A stretch of DNA of 64,000 nt. Source: Balanoglossus misakiensis. Taxonomy: Eukaryota > Hemichordata. The notes under the pieces were generated by a model. That model searched no databases, was not told the DNA's origin, and saw only the letters and a program-made list of their open reading frames with translations. Positions 1-14,600 of the stretch are shown here, one piece after another. The DNA lies in contig CM082594.2 of the NCBI GenBank assembly GCA_040954595.2, forward strand, positions 10,602,001-10,666,000, in the 5' to 3' direction. The first letter of the stretch is position 1, and the number at the start of each line of letters is the position of its first letter. Made by a program: the position numbers and the translations under genes.

Positions 1-3000
1 TCGTGAAAAATCGACGATTTTTCGACTTTGCGAATTTTCAAAATTTGGTCATTTTTTGAAAAAACCATGGGTTATAGCTCAGGAAAATCGTGAAAAATCG
101 ACGATTTTTCGACTTTGCGAATTTTGAAAATTTGGTCATTTTTTGAAAAAACCATGGGTTATAGCTCAGGAAAATCGTGAAAAATCGACGATTTTTCGAC
201 TTTGCGAATTTTGAAAATTTGGTCATTTTTTGAAAAAACCATGGGTTATAGCTCAGGAAAATCGTGAAAAATCGACGATTTTTCGACTTTGCGAATTTTG
301 AAAATTTGGTCATTTTTTGAAAAAACCATGGGTTATAGCTCAGGAAAATCGTGAAAAATCGACGATTTTTCGACTTTGCGAATTTTGAAAATTTGGTCAT
401 TTTTTGAAAAAACCATGGGTTATAGCTCAGGAAAATCGTGAAAAATCGACGATTTTTCGACTTTGCGAATTTTGAAAATTTGGTCATTTTTTGAAAAAAC
501 CATGGGTTATAGCTCAGGAAAATCGTGAAAAATCGACGATTTTTCGACTTTGCGAATTTTGAAAATTTGGTCATTTTTTGAAAAAACCATGGGTTATAGC
601 TCAGGAAAATCGTGAAAAATCGACGATTTTTCGACTTTGCGAATTTTGAAAATTTGGTCATTTTTTGAAAAAACCATGGGTTATAGCTCAGGAAAATCGT
701 GAAAAATCGACGATTTTTCGACTTTGCGAATTTTGAAAATTTGGTCATTTTTTGAAAAAACCATGGGTTATAGCTCAGGAAAATCGTGAAAAATCGACGA
801 TTTTTCGACTTTGCGAATTTTGAAAATTTGGTCATTTTTTGAAAAAACCATGGGTTATAGCTCAGGAAAATCGTGAAAAATCGACGATTTTTCGACTTTG
901 CGAATTTTGAAAATTTGGTCATTTTTTGAAAAAAACCATGGGTTATAGCTCAGGAAAATCGTGAAAAATCGACGATTTTTCGACTTTGCGAATTTTGAAA
1001 ATTTGGTCATTTTTTGAAAAAACCATGGGTTATAGCTCAGGAAAATCGTGAAAAATCGACGATTTTTCGACTTTGCGAATTTTGAAAATTTGGTCATTTT
1101 TTGAAAAAAACCATGGGTTATAGCTCAGGAAAATCGTGAAAAATCGACGATTTTTCGACTTTGCGAATTTTGAAAATTTGGTCATTTTTTGAAAAAACCA
1201 TGGGTTATAGCTCAGGAAAATCGTGAAAAATCGACGATTTTTCGACTTTGCGAATTTTGAAAATTTGGTCATTTTTTGAAAAAACCATGGGTTATAGCTC
1301 AGGAAAATCGTGAAAAATCGACGATTTTTCGACTTTGAGATTTTTTGATATAAATTTGGTCATTTTTTGAAAAAACCATGGGTTATAGCTCAGGAAAATC
1401 GTGAAAAATCGACGATTTTTCGACTTTGCGAATTTTGAAAATTTGGTCATTTTTTGAAAAAACCATGGGTTATAGCTCAGGAAAATCGTGAAAAATCGAC
1501 GATTTTTCGACTTTGCGAATTTTGAAAATTTGGTCATTTTTTGAAAAAACCATGGGTTATAGCTCAGGAAAATCGTGAAAAATCGACGATTTTTCGACTT
1601 TGCGAATTTTGAAAATTTGGTCATTTTTTGAAAAAACCATGGGTTATAGCTCAGGAAAATCGTGAAAAATCGACGATTTTTCGACTTTGCGAATTTTGAA
1701 AATTTGGTCATTTTTTGAAAAAACCATGGGTTATAGCTCAGGAAAATCGTGAAAAATCGACGATTTTTCGACTTTGCGAATTTTGAAAATTTGGTCATTT
1801 TTTGAAAAAACCATGGGTTATAGCTCAGGAAAATCGTGAAAAATCGACGATTTTTCGACTTTGCGAATTTTGAAAATTTGGTCATTTTTTGAAAAAACCA
1901 TGGGTTATAGCTCAGGAAAATCGTGAAAAATCGACGATTTTTCGACTTTGCGAATTTTGAAAATTTGGTCATTTTTGAAAAAACCATGGGTTATAGCTCA
2001 GGAAAATCGTGAAAAATCGACGATTTTTCGACTTTGCGAATTTTGAAAATTTGGTCATTTTTTGAAAAAACCATGGGTTATAGCTCAGGAAAATCGTGAA
2101 AAATCGACGATTTTTCGACTTTGCGAATTTTGAAAATTTGGTCATTTTTTGAAAAAACCATGGGTTATAGCTCAGGAAAATCGTGAAAAATCGACGATTT
2201 TTCGACTTTGCGAATTTTGAAAATTTGGTCATTTTTTGAAAAAACCATGGGTTATAGCTCAGGAAAATCGTGAAAAATCGACGATTTTTCGACTTTGCGA
2301 ATTTTGAAAATTTGGTCATTTTTTGAAAAAACCATGGGTTATAGCTCAGGAAAATCGTGAAAAATCGACGATTTTTCGACTTTGCGAATTTTGAAAATTT
2401 GGTCATTTTTTGAAAAAACCATGGGTTATAGCTCAGGAAAATCGTGAAAAATCGACGATTTTTCGACTTTGCGAATTTTGAAAATTTGGTCATTTTTTGA
2501 AAAAACCATGGGTTATAGCTCAGGAAAATCGTGAAAAATCGACGATTTTTCGACTTTGCGAATTTTGAAAATTTGGTCATTTTTTGAAAAAACCATGGGT
2601 TATAGCTCAGGAAAATCGTGAAAAATCGACGATTTTTCGACTTTGCGAATTTTGAAAATTTGGTCATTTTTTGAAAAAAACCATGGGTTATAGCTCAGGA
2701 AAATCGTGAAAAATCGACGATTTTTCGACTTTGCGAATTTTGAAAATTTGGTCATTTTTTGAAAAAACCATGGGTTATAGCTCAGGAAAATCGTGAAAAA
2801 TCGACGATTTTTCGACTTTGCGAATTTTGAAAATTTGGTCATTTTTTGAAAAAACCATGGGTTATAGCTCAGGAAAATCGTGAAAAATCGACGATTTTTC
2901 GACTTTGCGAATTTTGAAAATTTGGTCATTTTTTGAAAAAACCATGGGTTATAGCTCAGGAAAATCGTGAAAAATCGACGATTTTTCGACTTTGCGAATT

Positions 3001-4175
3001 TTGAAAATTTGGTCATTTTTTGAAAAAACCATGGGTTATAGCTCAGGAAAATCGTGAAAAATCGACGATTTTTCGACTTTGCGAATTTTGAAAATTTGGT
3101 CATTTTTTGAAAAAACCATGGGTTATAGCTCAGGAAAATCGTGAAAAATCGACGATTTTTCGACTTTGCGAATTTTGAAAATTTGGTCATTTTTTGAAAA
3201 AACCATGGGTTATAGCTCAGGAAAATCGTGAAAAATCGACGATTTTTCGACTTTGCGAATTTTGAAAATTTGGTCATTTTTTGAAAAAACCATGGGTTAT
3301 AGCTCAGGAAAATCGTGAAAAATCGACGATTTTTCGACTTTGCGAATTTTGAAAATTTGGTCATTTTTTGAAAAAACCATGGGTTATAGCTCAGGAAAAT
3401 CGTGAAAAATCGACGATTTTTCGACTTTGCGAATTTTGAAAATTTGGTCATTTTTTGAAAAAACCATGGGTTATAGCTCAGGAAAATCGTGAAAAATCGA
3501 CGATTTTTCGACTTTGCGAATTTTGAAAATTTGGTCATTTTTTGAAAAAACCATGGGTTATAGCTCAGGAAAATCGTGAAAAATCGACGATTTTTCGACT
3601 TTGCGAATTTTGAAAATTTGGTCATTTTTTGAAAAAACCATGGGTTATAGCTCAGGAAAATCGTGAAAAATCGACGATTTTTCGACTTTGCGAATTTTGA
3701 AAATTTGGTCATTTTTTGAAAAAACCATGGGTTATAGCTCAGGAAAATCGTGAAAAATCGACGATTTTTCGACTTTGCGAATTTTGAAAATTTGGTCATT
3801 TTTTGAAAAAAACCATGGGTTATAGCTCAGGAAAATCGTGAAAATCGACGATTTTTCGACTTTGCGAATTTTGAAAATTTGGTCATTTTTTGAAAAAACC
3901 ATGGGTTATAGCTCAGGAAAATCGTGAAAAATCGACGATTTTTCGACTTTGCGAATTTTGAAAATTTGGTCATTTTTTGAAAAACCATGGGTTATAGCTC
4001 AGGAAAATCGTGAAAAATCGACGATTTTTCGACTTTGCGAATTTTGAAAATTTGGTCATTTTTTGAAAAACCATGGGTTATAGCTCAGGAAAATCGTGAA
4101 AAATCGACGATTTTTCGACTTTGCGAATTTGAAAATTTGGTCATTTTTTGAAAAAACCATGGGTTATAGCTCAGG

Positions 4176-4275
4176 NNNNNNNNNNNNNNNNNNNNNNNNN
4201 NNNNNNNNNNNNNNNNNNNNNNNNNNNNNNNNNNNNNNNNNNNNNNNNNNNNNNNNNNNNNNNNNNNNNNNNNNN
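4176..4275. other. assembly gap (100 N)
   Basis: Exactly 100 N interrupt the satellite array. A round 100 usually marks a gap of unknown size, so the copy number of the array should be treated as a minimum. Confidence 0.99.
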
Positions 4276-7200
4276 CATGGGTTATAGCTCAGGAAAATCG
4301 TGAAAAATCGACGATTTTTCGACTTTGCGAATTTTGAAAATTTGGTCATTTTTTTGAAAAAAACCATGGGTTATAGCTCAGGAAAATCGTGAAAAATCGA
4401 CGATTTTTCGACTTTGCGAATTTGAAAATTTGGTCATTTTTTGAAAAAAACCATGGGTTATAGCTCAGGAAAATCGTGAAAAATCGACGATTTTTCGACT
4501 TTGCGAATTTTGAAAATTTGGTCATTTTTTGAAAAAAACCATGGGTTATAGCTCAGGAAAATCGTGAAAAATCGACGATTTTTTCGACTTTGCGAATTTT
4601 GAAAATTTGGTCATTTTTTGAAAAAAACCATGGGTTATAGCTCAGGAAAATCGTGAAAAATCGACGATTTTTCGACTTTGCGAATTTTGAAAATTTGGTC
4701 ATTTTTTGAAAAAAACCATGGGTTATAGCTCAGGAAAATCGTGAAAAATCGACGATTTTTCGACTTTGCGAATTTTGAAAATTTGGTCATTTTTTGAAAA
4801 AAACCATGGGTTATAGCTCAGGAAAATCGTGAAAAATCGACGATTTTTCGACTTTGCGAATTTTGAAAATTTGGTCATTTTTTGAAAAAACCATGGGTTA
4901 TAGCTCAGGAAAATCGTGAAAAATCGACGATTTTTCGACTTTGCGAATTTTGAAAATTTGGTCATTTTTTGAAAAAACCATGGGTTATAGCTCAGGAAAA
5001 TCGTGAAAAATCGACGATTTTTCGACTTTGCGAATTTTGAAAATTTGGTCATTTTTTGAAAAAAACCATGGGTTATAGCTCAGGAAAATCGTGAAAAATC
5101 GACGATTTTTCGACTTTGCGAATTTTGAAAATTTGGTCATTTTTTGAAAAAAACCATGGGTTATAGCTCAGGAAAATCGTGAAAAATCGACGATTTTTCG
5201 ACTTTGCGAATTTTGAAAATTTGGTCATTTTTTGAAAAAACCATGGGTTATAGCTCAGGAAAATCGTGAAAAATCGACGATTTTTCGACTTTGCGAATTT
5301 TGAAAATTTGGTCATTTTTTGAAAAAAACCATGGGTTATAGCTCAGGAAAATCGTGAAAAATCGACGATTTTTCGACTTTGCGAATTTTGAAAATTTGGT
5401 CATTTTTTGAAAAAAACCATGGGTTATAGCTCAGGAAAATCGTGAAAAATCGACGATTTTTCGACTTTGCGAATTTTGAAAATTTGGTCATTTTTTGAAA
5501 AAAACCATGGGTTATAGCTCAGGAAAATCGTGAAAAATCGACGATTTTTCGACTTTGCGAATTTTGAAAATTTGGTCATTTTTTGAAAAAACCATGGGTT
5601 ATAGCTCAGGAAAATCGTGAAAAATCGACGATTTTTCGACTTTGCGAATTTTAAAAATTTGGTCATTTTTTTGAAAAAACCATGGGTTATAGCTCAGGAA
5701 AATCGTGAAAAATCGACGATTTTTCGACTTTGCGAATTTTGAAAATTTGGTCATTTTTTGAAAAAACCATGGGTTATAGCTCAGGAAAATCGTGAAAAAT
5801 CGACGATTTTTCGACTTTGCGAATTTTGAAAATTTGGTCATTTTTTGAAAAAACCATGGGTTATAGCTCAGGAAAATCGTGAAAAATCGACGATTTTTCG
5901 ACTTTGCGAATTTTGAAAATTTGGTCATTTTTTGAAAAAACCATGGGTTATAGCTCAGGAAAATCGTGAAAAATCGACGATTTTTCGACTTTGCGAATTT
6001 TGAAAATTTGGTCATTTTTTGAAAAAACCATGGGTTATAGCTCAGGAAAATCGTGAAAAATCGACGATTTTTCGACTTTGCGAATTTTGAAAATTTGGTC
6101 ATTTTTTGAAAAAACCATGGGTTATAGCTCAGGAAAATCGTGAAAAATCGACGATTTTTCGACTTTGCGAATTTTGAAAATTTGGTCATTTTTTGAAAAA
6201 ACCATGGGTTATAGCTCAGGAAAATCGTGAAAAATCGACGATTTTTCGACTTTGCGAATTTTGAAAATTTGGTCATTTTTTGAAAAAACCATGGGTTATA
6301 GCTCAGGAAAATCGTGAAAAATCGACGATTTTTCGACTTTGCGAATTTTGAAAATTTGGTCATTTTTTGAAAAAACCATGGGTTATAGCTCAGGAAAATC
6401 GTGAAAAATCGACGATTTTTCGACTTTGCGAATTTTGAAAATTTGGTCATTTTTTGAAAAAACCATGGGTTATAGCTCAGGAAAATCGTGAAAAATCGAC
6501 GATTTTTCGACTTTGCGAATTTTGAAAATTTGGTCATTTTTTGAAAAAACCATGGGTTATAGCTCAGGAAAATCGTGAAAAATCGACGATTTTTCGACTT
6601 TGCGAATTTTGAAAATTTGGTCATTTTTTGAAAAAACCATGGGTTATAGCTCAGGAAAATCGTGAAAAATCGACGATTTTTCGACTTTGCGAATTTTGAA
6701 AATTTGGTCATTTTTTGAAAAAACCATGGGTTATAGCTCAGGAAAATCGTGAAAAATCGACGATTTTTCGACTTTGCGAATTTTGAAAATTTGGTCATTT
6801 TTTGAAAAAAACCATGGGTTATAGCTCAGGAAAATCGTGAAAAATCGACGATTTTTCGACTTTGCGAATTTTGAAAATTTGGTCATTTTTTGAAAAAACC
6901 ATGGGTTATAGCTCAGGAAAATCGTGAAAAATCGACGATTTTTCGACTTTGCGAATTTTGAAAATTTGGTCATTTTTTGAAAAAACCATGGGTTATAGCT
7001 CAGGAAAATCGTGAAAAATCGACGATTTTTCGACTTTGCGAATTTTGAAAATTTGGTCATTTTTTGAAAAAACCATGGGTTATAGCTCAGGAAAATCGTG
7101 AAAAATCGACGATTTTTCGACTTTGCGAATTTTGAAAATTTGGTCATTTTTTGAAAAAACCATGGGTTATAGCTCAGGAAAATCGTGAAAAATCGACGAT

Positions 7201-10200
7201 TTTTCGACTTTGCGAATTTTGAAAATTTGGTCATTTTTTGAAAAAACCATGGGTTATAGCTCAGGAAAATCGTGAAAAATCGACGATTTTTCGACTTTGC
7301 GAATTTTGAAAATTTGGTCATTTTTTGAAAAAACCATGGGTTATAGCTCAGGAAAATCGTGAAAAATCGACGATTTTTCGACTTTGCGAATTTTGAAAAT
7401 TTGGTCATTTTTTGAAAAAACCATGGGTTATAGCTCAGGAAAATCGTGAAAAATCGACGATTTTTCGACTTTGCGAATTTTGAAAATTTGGTCATTTTTT
7501 GAAAAAACCATGGGTTATAGCTCAGGAAAATCGTGAAAAATCGACGATTTTTCGACTTTGCGAATTTTGAAAATTTGGTCATTTTTTGAAAAAACCATGG
7601 GTTATAGCTCAGGAAAATCGTGAAAAATCGACGATTTTTCGACTTTGCGAATTTTGAAAATTTGGTCATTTTTTGAAAAAACCATGGGTTATAGCTCAGG
7701 AAAATCGTGAAAAATCGACGATTTTTCGACTTTGCGAATTTTGAAAATTTGGTCATTTTTTGAAAAAACCATGGGTTATAGCTCAGGAAAATCGTGAAAA
7801 ATCGACGATTTTTCGACTTTGCGAATTTTGAAAATTTGGTCATTTTTTGAAAAAACCATGGGTTATAGCTCAGGAAAATCGTGAAAAATCGACGATTTTT
7901 CGACTTTGCGAATTTTGAAAATTTGGTCATTTTTTGAAAAAACCATGGGTTATAGCTCAGGAAAATCGTGAAAAATCGACGATTTTTCGACTTTGCGAAT
8001 TTTGAAAATTTGGTCATTTTTTGAAAAAACCATGGGTTATAGCTCAGGAAAATCGTGAAAAATCGACGATTTTTCGACTTTGCGAATTTTGAAAATTTGG
8101 TCATTTTTTGAAAAAACCATGGGTTATAGCTCAGGAAAATCGTGAAAAATCGACGATTTTTCGACTTTGCGAATTTTGAAAATTTGGTCATTTTTTGAAA
8201 AAACCATGGGTTATAGCTCAGGAAAATCGTGAAAAATCGACGATTTTTCGACTTTGCGAATTTTGAAAATTTGGTCATTTTTTGAAAAAACCATGGGTTA
8301 TAGCTCAGGAAAATCGTGAAAAATCGACGATTTTTCGACTTTGCGAATTTTGAAAATTTGGTCATTTTTTGAAAAAACCATGGGTTATAGCTCAGGAAAA
8401 TCGTGAAAAATCGACGATTTTTCGACTTTGCGAATTTTGAAAATTTGGTCATTTTTTGAAAAAACCATGGGTTATAGCTCAGGAAAATCGTGAAAAATCG
8501 ACGATTTTTCGACTTTGCGAATTTTGAAAATTTGGTCATTTTTTGAAAAAACCATGGGTTATAGCTCAGGAAAATCGTGAAAAATCGACGATTTTTCGAC
8601 TTTGCGAATTTTGAAAATTTGGTCATTTTTTGAAAAAACCATGGGTTATAGCTCAGGAAAATCGTGAAAAATCGACGATTTTTCGACTTTGCGAATTTTG
8701 AAAATTTGGTCATTTTTTGAAAAAACCATGGGTTATAGCTCAGGAAAATCGTGAAAAATCGACGATTTTTCGACTTTGCGAATTTTGAAAATTTGGTCAT
8801 TTTTTGAAAAAACCATGGGTTATAGCTCAGGAAAATCGTGAAAAATCGACGATTTTTCGACTTTGCGAATTTTGAAAATTTGGTCATTTTTTGAAAAAAC
8901 CATGGGTTATAGCTCAGGAAAATCGTGAAAAATCGACGATTTTTCGACTTTGCGAATTTTGAAAATTTGGTCATTTTTTGAAAAAACCATGGGTTATAGC
9001 TCAGGAAAATCGTGAAAAATCGACGATTTTTCGACTTTGCGAATTTTGAAAATTTGGTCATTTTTTGAAAAAACCATGGGTTATAGCTCAGGAAAATCGT
9101 GAAAAATCGACGATTTTTCGACTTTGCGAATTTTGAAAATTTGGTCATTTTTTGAAAAAACCATGGGTTATAGCTCAGGAAAATCGTGAAAAATCGACGA
9201 TTTTTCGACTTTGCGAATTTTGAAAATTTGGTCATTTTTTGAAAAAACCATGGGTTATAGCTCAGGAAAATCGTGAAAAATCGACGATTTTTCGACTTTG
9301 CGAATTTTGAAAATTTGGTCATTTTTTGAAAAAACCATGGGTTATAGCTCAGGAAAATCGTGAAAAATCGACGATTTTTCGACTTTGCGAATTTTGAAAA
9401 TTTGGTCATTTTTTGAAAAAACCATGGGTTATAGCTCAGGAAAATCGTGAAAAATCGACGATTTTTCGACTTTGCGAATTTTGAAAATTTGGTCATTTTT
9501 TGAAAAAACCATGGGTTATAGCTCAGGAAAATCGTGAAAAATCGACGATTTTTCGACTTTGCGAATTTTGAAAATTTGGTCATTTTTTGAAAAAACCATG
9601 GGTTATAGCTCAGGAAAATCGTGAAAAATCGACGATTTTTCGACTTTGCGAATTTTGAAAATTTGGTCATTTTTTGAAAAAACCATGGGTTATAGCTCAG
9701 GAAAATCGTGAAAAATCGACGATTTTTCGACTTTGCGAATTTTGAAAATTTGGTCATTTTTTGAAAAAACCATGGGTTATAGCTCAGGAAAATCGTGAAA
9801 AATCGACGATTTTTCGACTTTGCGAATTTTGAAAATTTGGTCATTTTTTGAAAAAACCATGGGTTATAGCTCAGGAAAATCGTGAAAAATCGACGATTTT
9901 TCGACTTTGCGAATTTTGAAAATTTGGTCATTTTTTGAAAAAACCATGGGTTATAGCTCAGGAAAATCGTGAAAAATCGACGATTTTTCGACTTTGCGAA
10001 TTTTGAAAATTTGGTCATTTTTTGAAAAAACCATGGGTTATAGCTCAGGAAAATCGTGAAAAATCGACGATTTTTCGACTTTGCGAATTTTGAAAATTTG
10101 GTCATTTTTTGAAAAAACCATGGGTTATAGCTCAGGAAAATCGTGAAAAATCGACGATTTTTCGACTTTGCGAATTTTGAAAATTTGGTCATTTTTTTGA

Positions 10201-11486
10201 AAAAACCATGGGTTATAGCTCAGGAAAATCGTGAAAAATCGACGATTTTTCGACTTTGCGAATTTTGAAAATTTGGTCATTTTTGAAAAAACCATGGGTT
10301 ATAGCTCAGGAAAATCGTGAAAAATCGACGATTTTTCGACTTTGCGAATTTTGAAAATTTGGTCATTTTTTGAAAAAACCATGGGTTATAGCTCAGGAAA
10401 ATCGTGAAAAATCGACGATTTTTCGACTTTGCGAATTTTGAAAATTTGGTCATTTTTTGAAAAAACCATGGGTTATAGCTCAGGAAAATCGTGAAAAATC
10501 GACGATTTTTCGACTTTGCGAATTTTGAAAATTTGGTCATTTTTTGAAAAAACCATGGGTTATAGCTCAGGAAAATCGTGAAAAATCGACGATTTTTCGA
10601 CTTTGCGAATTTTGAAAATTTGGTCATTTTTTGAAAAAACCATGGGTTATAGCTCAGGAAAATCGTGAAAAATCGACGATTTTTCGACTTTGCGAATTTT
10701 GAAAATTTGGTCATTTTTTGAAAAAAACCATGGGTTATAGCTCAGGAAAATCGTGAAAAATCGACGATTTTTCGACTTTGCGAATTTTGAAAATTTGGTC
10801 ATTTTTTGAAAAAAACCATGGGTTATAGCTCAGGAAAATCGTGAAAAATCGACGATTTTTCGACTTTGCGAATTTTGAAAATTTGGTCATTTTTTGAAAA
10901 AAACCATGGGTTATAGCTCAGGAAAATCGTGAAAAATCGACGATTTTTCGACTTTGCGAATTTTGAAAATTTGGTCATTTTTTGAAAAAAACCATGGGTT
11001 ATAGCTCAGGAAAATCGTGAAAAATCGACGATTTTTCGACTTTGCGAATTTTGAAAATTTGGTCATTTTTTGAAAAAAACCATGGGTTATAGCTCAGGAA
11101 AATCGTGAAAAATCGACGATTTTTCGACTTTGCGAATTTTGAAAATTTGGTCATTTTTTGAAAAAACCATGGGTTATAGCTCAGGAAAATCGTGAAAAAT
11201 CGACGATTTTTCGACTTTGCGAATTTTGAAAATTTGGTCATTTTTTGAAAAAACCATGGGTTATAGCTCAGGAAAATCGTGAAAAATCGACGATTTTTTC
11301 GACTTTGCGAATTTTGAAAATTTGGTCATTTTTTGAAAAAACCATGGGTTATAGCTCAGGAAAATCGTGAAAAATCGACGATTTTTCGACTTTGCGAATT
11401 TTGAAAATTTGGTCATTTTTTGAAAAAACCATGGGTTATAGCTCAGGAAAATCGTGAAAAATCGACGATTTTTCGACTTTGCGAAT

Positions 11487-11672
11487 TTTGAATTTTGAAA
11501 ATTTTGGTCTTTTTTGAAAAAACCATGGGTTATAGCTCAGGAAAATCGTTTGAAAAATCGGACGATTTGACTTTGGATTTTGAAAATTTGGTCATTTTTT
11601 GAAAAAACCATGGGTTATAGCTCAGGAAAATCGTGAAAAATCACGATTTTTAGAGTGAATTTTGAAAATTTG
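11487..11672. repeat. island of degenerate satellite units
   Basis: Two to three consecutive units carry several substitutions and indels: a duplicated GAATTTT near 11487, TCGTTTGAAAAATCGG near 11547, loss of part of the CGACGATTTTTCGAC block near 11565, and TTTTTAGAGTG near 11646. The units on both sides are near-perfect again. No other interior stretch of the array is this damaged; the single worst other unit is near 1336-1355. Confidence 0.9.
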
Positions 11673-14600
11673 GTCATTTTTTGAAAAAACCATGGGTTAT
11701 AGCTCAGGAAATCGTGAAAAATCGACGATTTTTCGACTTTGCGAATTTTGAAAATTTGGTCATTTTTTGAAAAAACCATGGGTTATAGCTCAGGAAAATC
11801 GTGAAAAATCGACGATTTTTCGACTTTGCGAATTTTGAAAATTTGGTCATTTTTTGAAAAAACCATGGGTTATAGCTCAGGAAAATCGTGAAAAATCGAC
11901 GATTTTTCGACTTTGCGAATTTTGAAAATTTGGTCATTTTTTGAAAAAACCATGGGTTATAGCTCAGGAAAATCGTGAAAAATCGACGATTTTTCGACTT
12001 TGCGAATTTTGAAAATTTGGTCATTTTTTGAAAAAACCATGGGTTATAGCTCAGGAAAATCGTGAAAAATCGACGATTTTTCGACTTTGCGAATTTTGAA
12101 AATTTGGTCATTTTTTGAAAAAACCATGGGTTATAGCTCAGGAAAATCGTGAAAAATCGACGATTTTTCGACTTTGCGAATTTTGAAAATTTGGTCATTT
12201 TTTGAAAAAACCATGGGTTATAGCTCAGGAAAATCGTGAAAAATCGACGATTTTTCGACTTTGCGAATTTTGAAAATTTGGTCATTTTTTGAAAAAACCA
12301 TGGGTTATAGCTCAGGAAAATCGTGAAAAATCGACGATTTTTCGACTTTGCGAATTTTGAAAATTTGGTCATTTTTTGAAAAAACCATGGGTTATAGCTC
12401 AGGAAAATCGTGAAAAATCGACGATTTTTCGACTTTGCGAATTTTGAAAATTTGGTCATTTTTTGAAAAAACCATGGGTTATAGCTCAGGAAAATCGTGA
12501 AAAATCGACGATTTTTCGACTTTGCGAATTTTGAAAATTTGGTCATTTTTTGAAAAAACCATGGGTTATAGCTCAGGAAAATCGTGAAAAATCGACGATT
12601 TTTCGACTTTGCGAATTTTGAAAATTTGGTCATTTTTTGAAAAAACCATGGGTTATAGCTCAGGAAAATCGTGAAAAATCGACGATTTTTCGACTTTGCG
12701 AATTTTGAAAATTTGGTCATTTTTTGAAAAAACCATGGGTTATAGCTCAGGAAAATCGTGAAAAATCGACGATTTTTCGACTTTGCGAATTTTGAAAATT
12801 TGGTCATTTTTTGAAAAAACCATGGGTTATAGCTCAGGAAAATCGTGAAAAATCGACGATTTTTCGACTTTGCGAATTTTGAAAATTTGGTCATTTTTTG
12901 AAAAAACCATGGGTTATAGCTCAGGAAAATCGTGAAAAATCGACGATTTTTCGACTTTGCGAATTTTGAAAATTTGGTCATTTTTTGAAAAAACCATGGG
13001 TTATAGCTCAGGAAAATCGTGAAAAATCGACGATTTTTCGACTTTGCGAATTTTGAAAATTTGGTCATTTTTTGAAAAAACCATGGGTTATAGCTCAGGA
13101 AAATCGTGAAAAATCGACGATTTTTCGACTTTGCGAATTTTGAAAATTTGGTCATTTTTTGAAAAAACCATGGGTTATAGCTCAGGAAAATCGTGAAAAA
13201 TCGACGATTTTTCGACTTTGCGAATTTTGAAAATTTGGTCATTTTTTGAAAAAACCATGGGTTATAGCTCAGGAAAATCGTGAAAAATCGACGATTTTTC
13301 GACTTTGCGAATTTTGAAAATTTGGTCATTTTTTGAAAAAACCATGGGTTATAGCTCAGGAAAATCGTGAAAAATCGACGATTTTTCGACTTTGCGAATT
13401 TTGAAAATTTGGTCATTTTTTGAAAAAACCATGGGTTATAGCTCAGGAAAATCGTGAAAAATCGACGATTTTTCGACTTTGCGAATTTTGAAAATTTGGT
13501 CATTTTTTGAAAAAACCATGGGTTATAGCTCAGGAAAATCGTGAAAAATCGACGATTTTTCGACTTTGCGAATTTTGAAAATTTGGTCATTTTTTGAAAA
13601 AAACCATGGGTTATAGCTCAGGAAAATCGTGAAAAATCGACGATTTTTCGACTTTGCGAATTTTGAAAATTTGGTCATTTTTTGAAAAAACCATGGGTTA
13701 TAGCTCAGGAAAATCGTGAAAAATCGACGATTTTTCGACTTTGCGAATTTTGAAAATTTGGTCATTTTTTGAAAAAACCATGGGTTATAGCTCAGGAAAA
13801 TCGTGAAAAATCGACGATTTTTCGACTTTGCGAATTTTGAAAATTTGGTCATTTTTTGAAAAAACCATGGGTTATAGCTCAGGAAAATCGTGAAAAATCG
13901 ACGATTTTTCGACTTTGCGAATTTTGAAAATTTGGTCATTTTTTGAAAAAACCATGGGTTATAGCTCAGGAAAATCGTGAAAAATCGACGATTTTTCGAC
14001 TTTGCGAATTTTCAAAATTTGGTCATTTTTTGAAAAAACCATGGGTTATAGCTCAGGAAAATCGTGAAAAATCGACGATTTTTCGACTTTGCGAATTTTG
14101 AAAATTTGGTCATTTTTTGAAAAAACCATGGGTTATAGCTCAGGAAAATCGTGAAAAATCGACGATTTTTCGACTTTGCGAATTTTGAAAATTTGGTCAT
14201 TTTTTGAAAAAACCATGGGTTATAGCTCAGGAAAATCGTGAAAAATCGACGATTTTTCGACTTTGCGAATTTTGAAAATTTGGTCATTTTTTGAAAAAAC
14301 CATGGGTTATAGCTCAGGAAAATCGTGAAAAATCGACGATTTTTCGACTTTGCGAATTTTGAAAATTTGGTCATTTTTTGAAAAAACCATGGGTTATAGC
14401 TCAGGAAAATCGTGAAAAATCGACGATTTTTCGACTTTGCGAATTTTCAAAATTTGGTCATTTTTTGAAAAAACCATGGGTTATAGCTCAGGAAAATCGT
14501 GAAAAATCGACGATTTTTCGACTTTGCGAATTTTCAAAATTTGGTCATTTTTTGAAAAAACCATGGGTTATAGCTCAGGAAAATCGTGAAAAATCGACGA

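Noticed and set aside
61-84. tRNA gene inside the satellite unit
   Set aside because: Only a box-A-like word is present; no cloverleaf, anticodon arm or box B can be formed.
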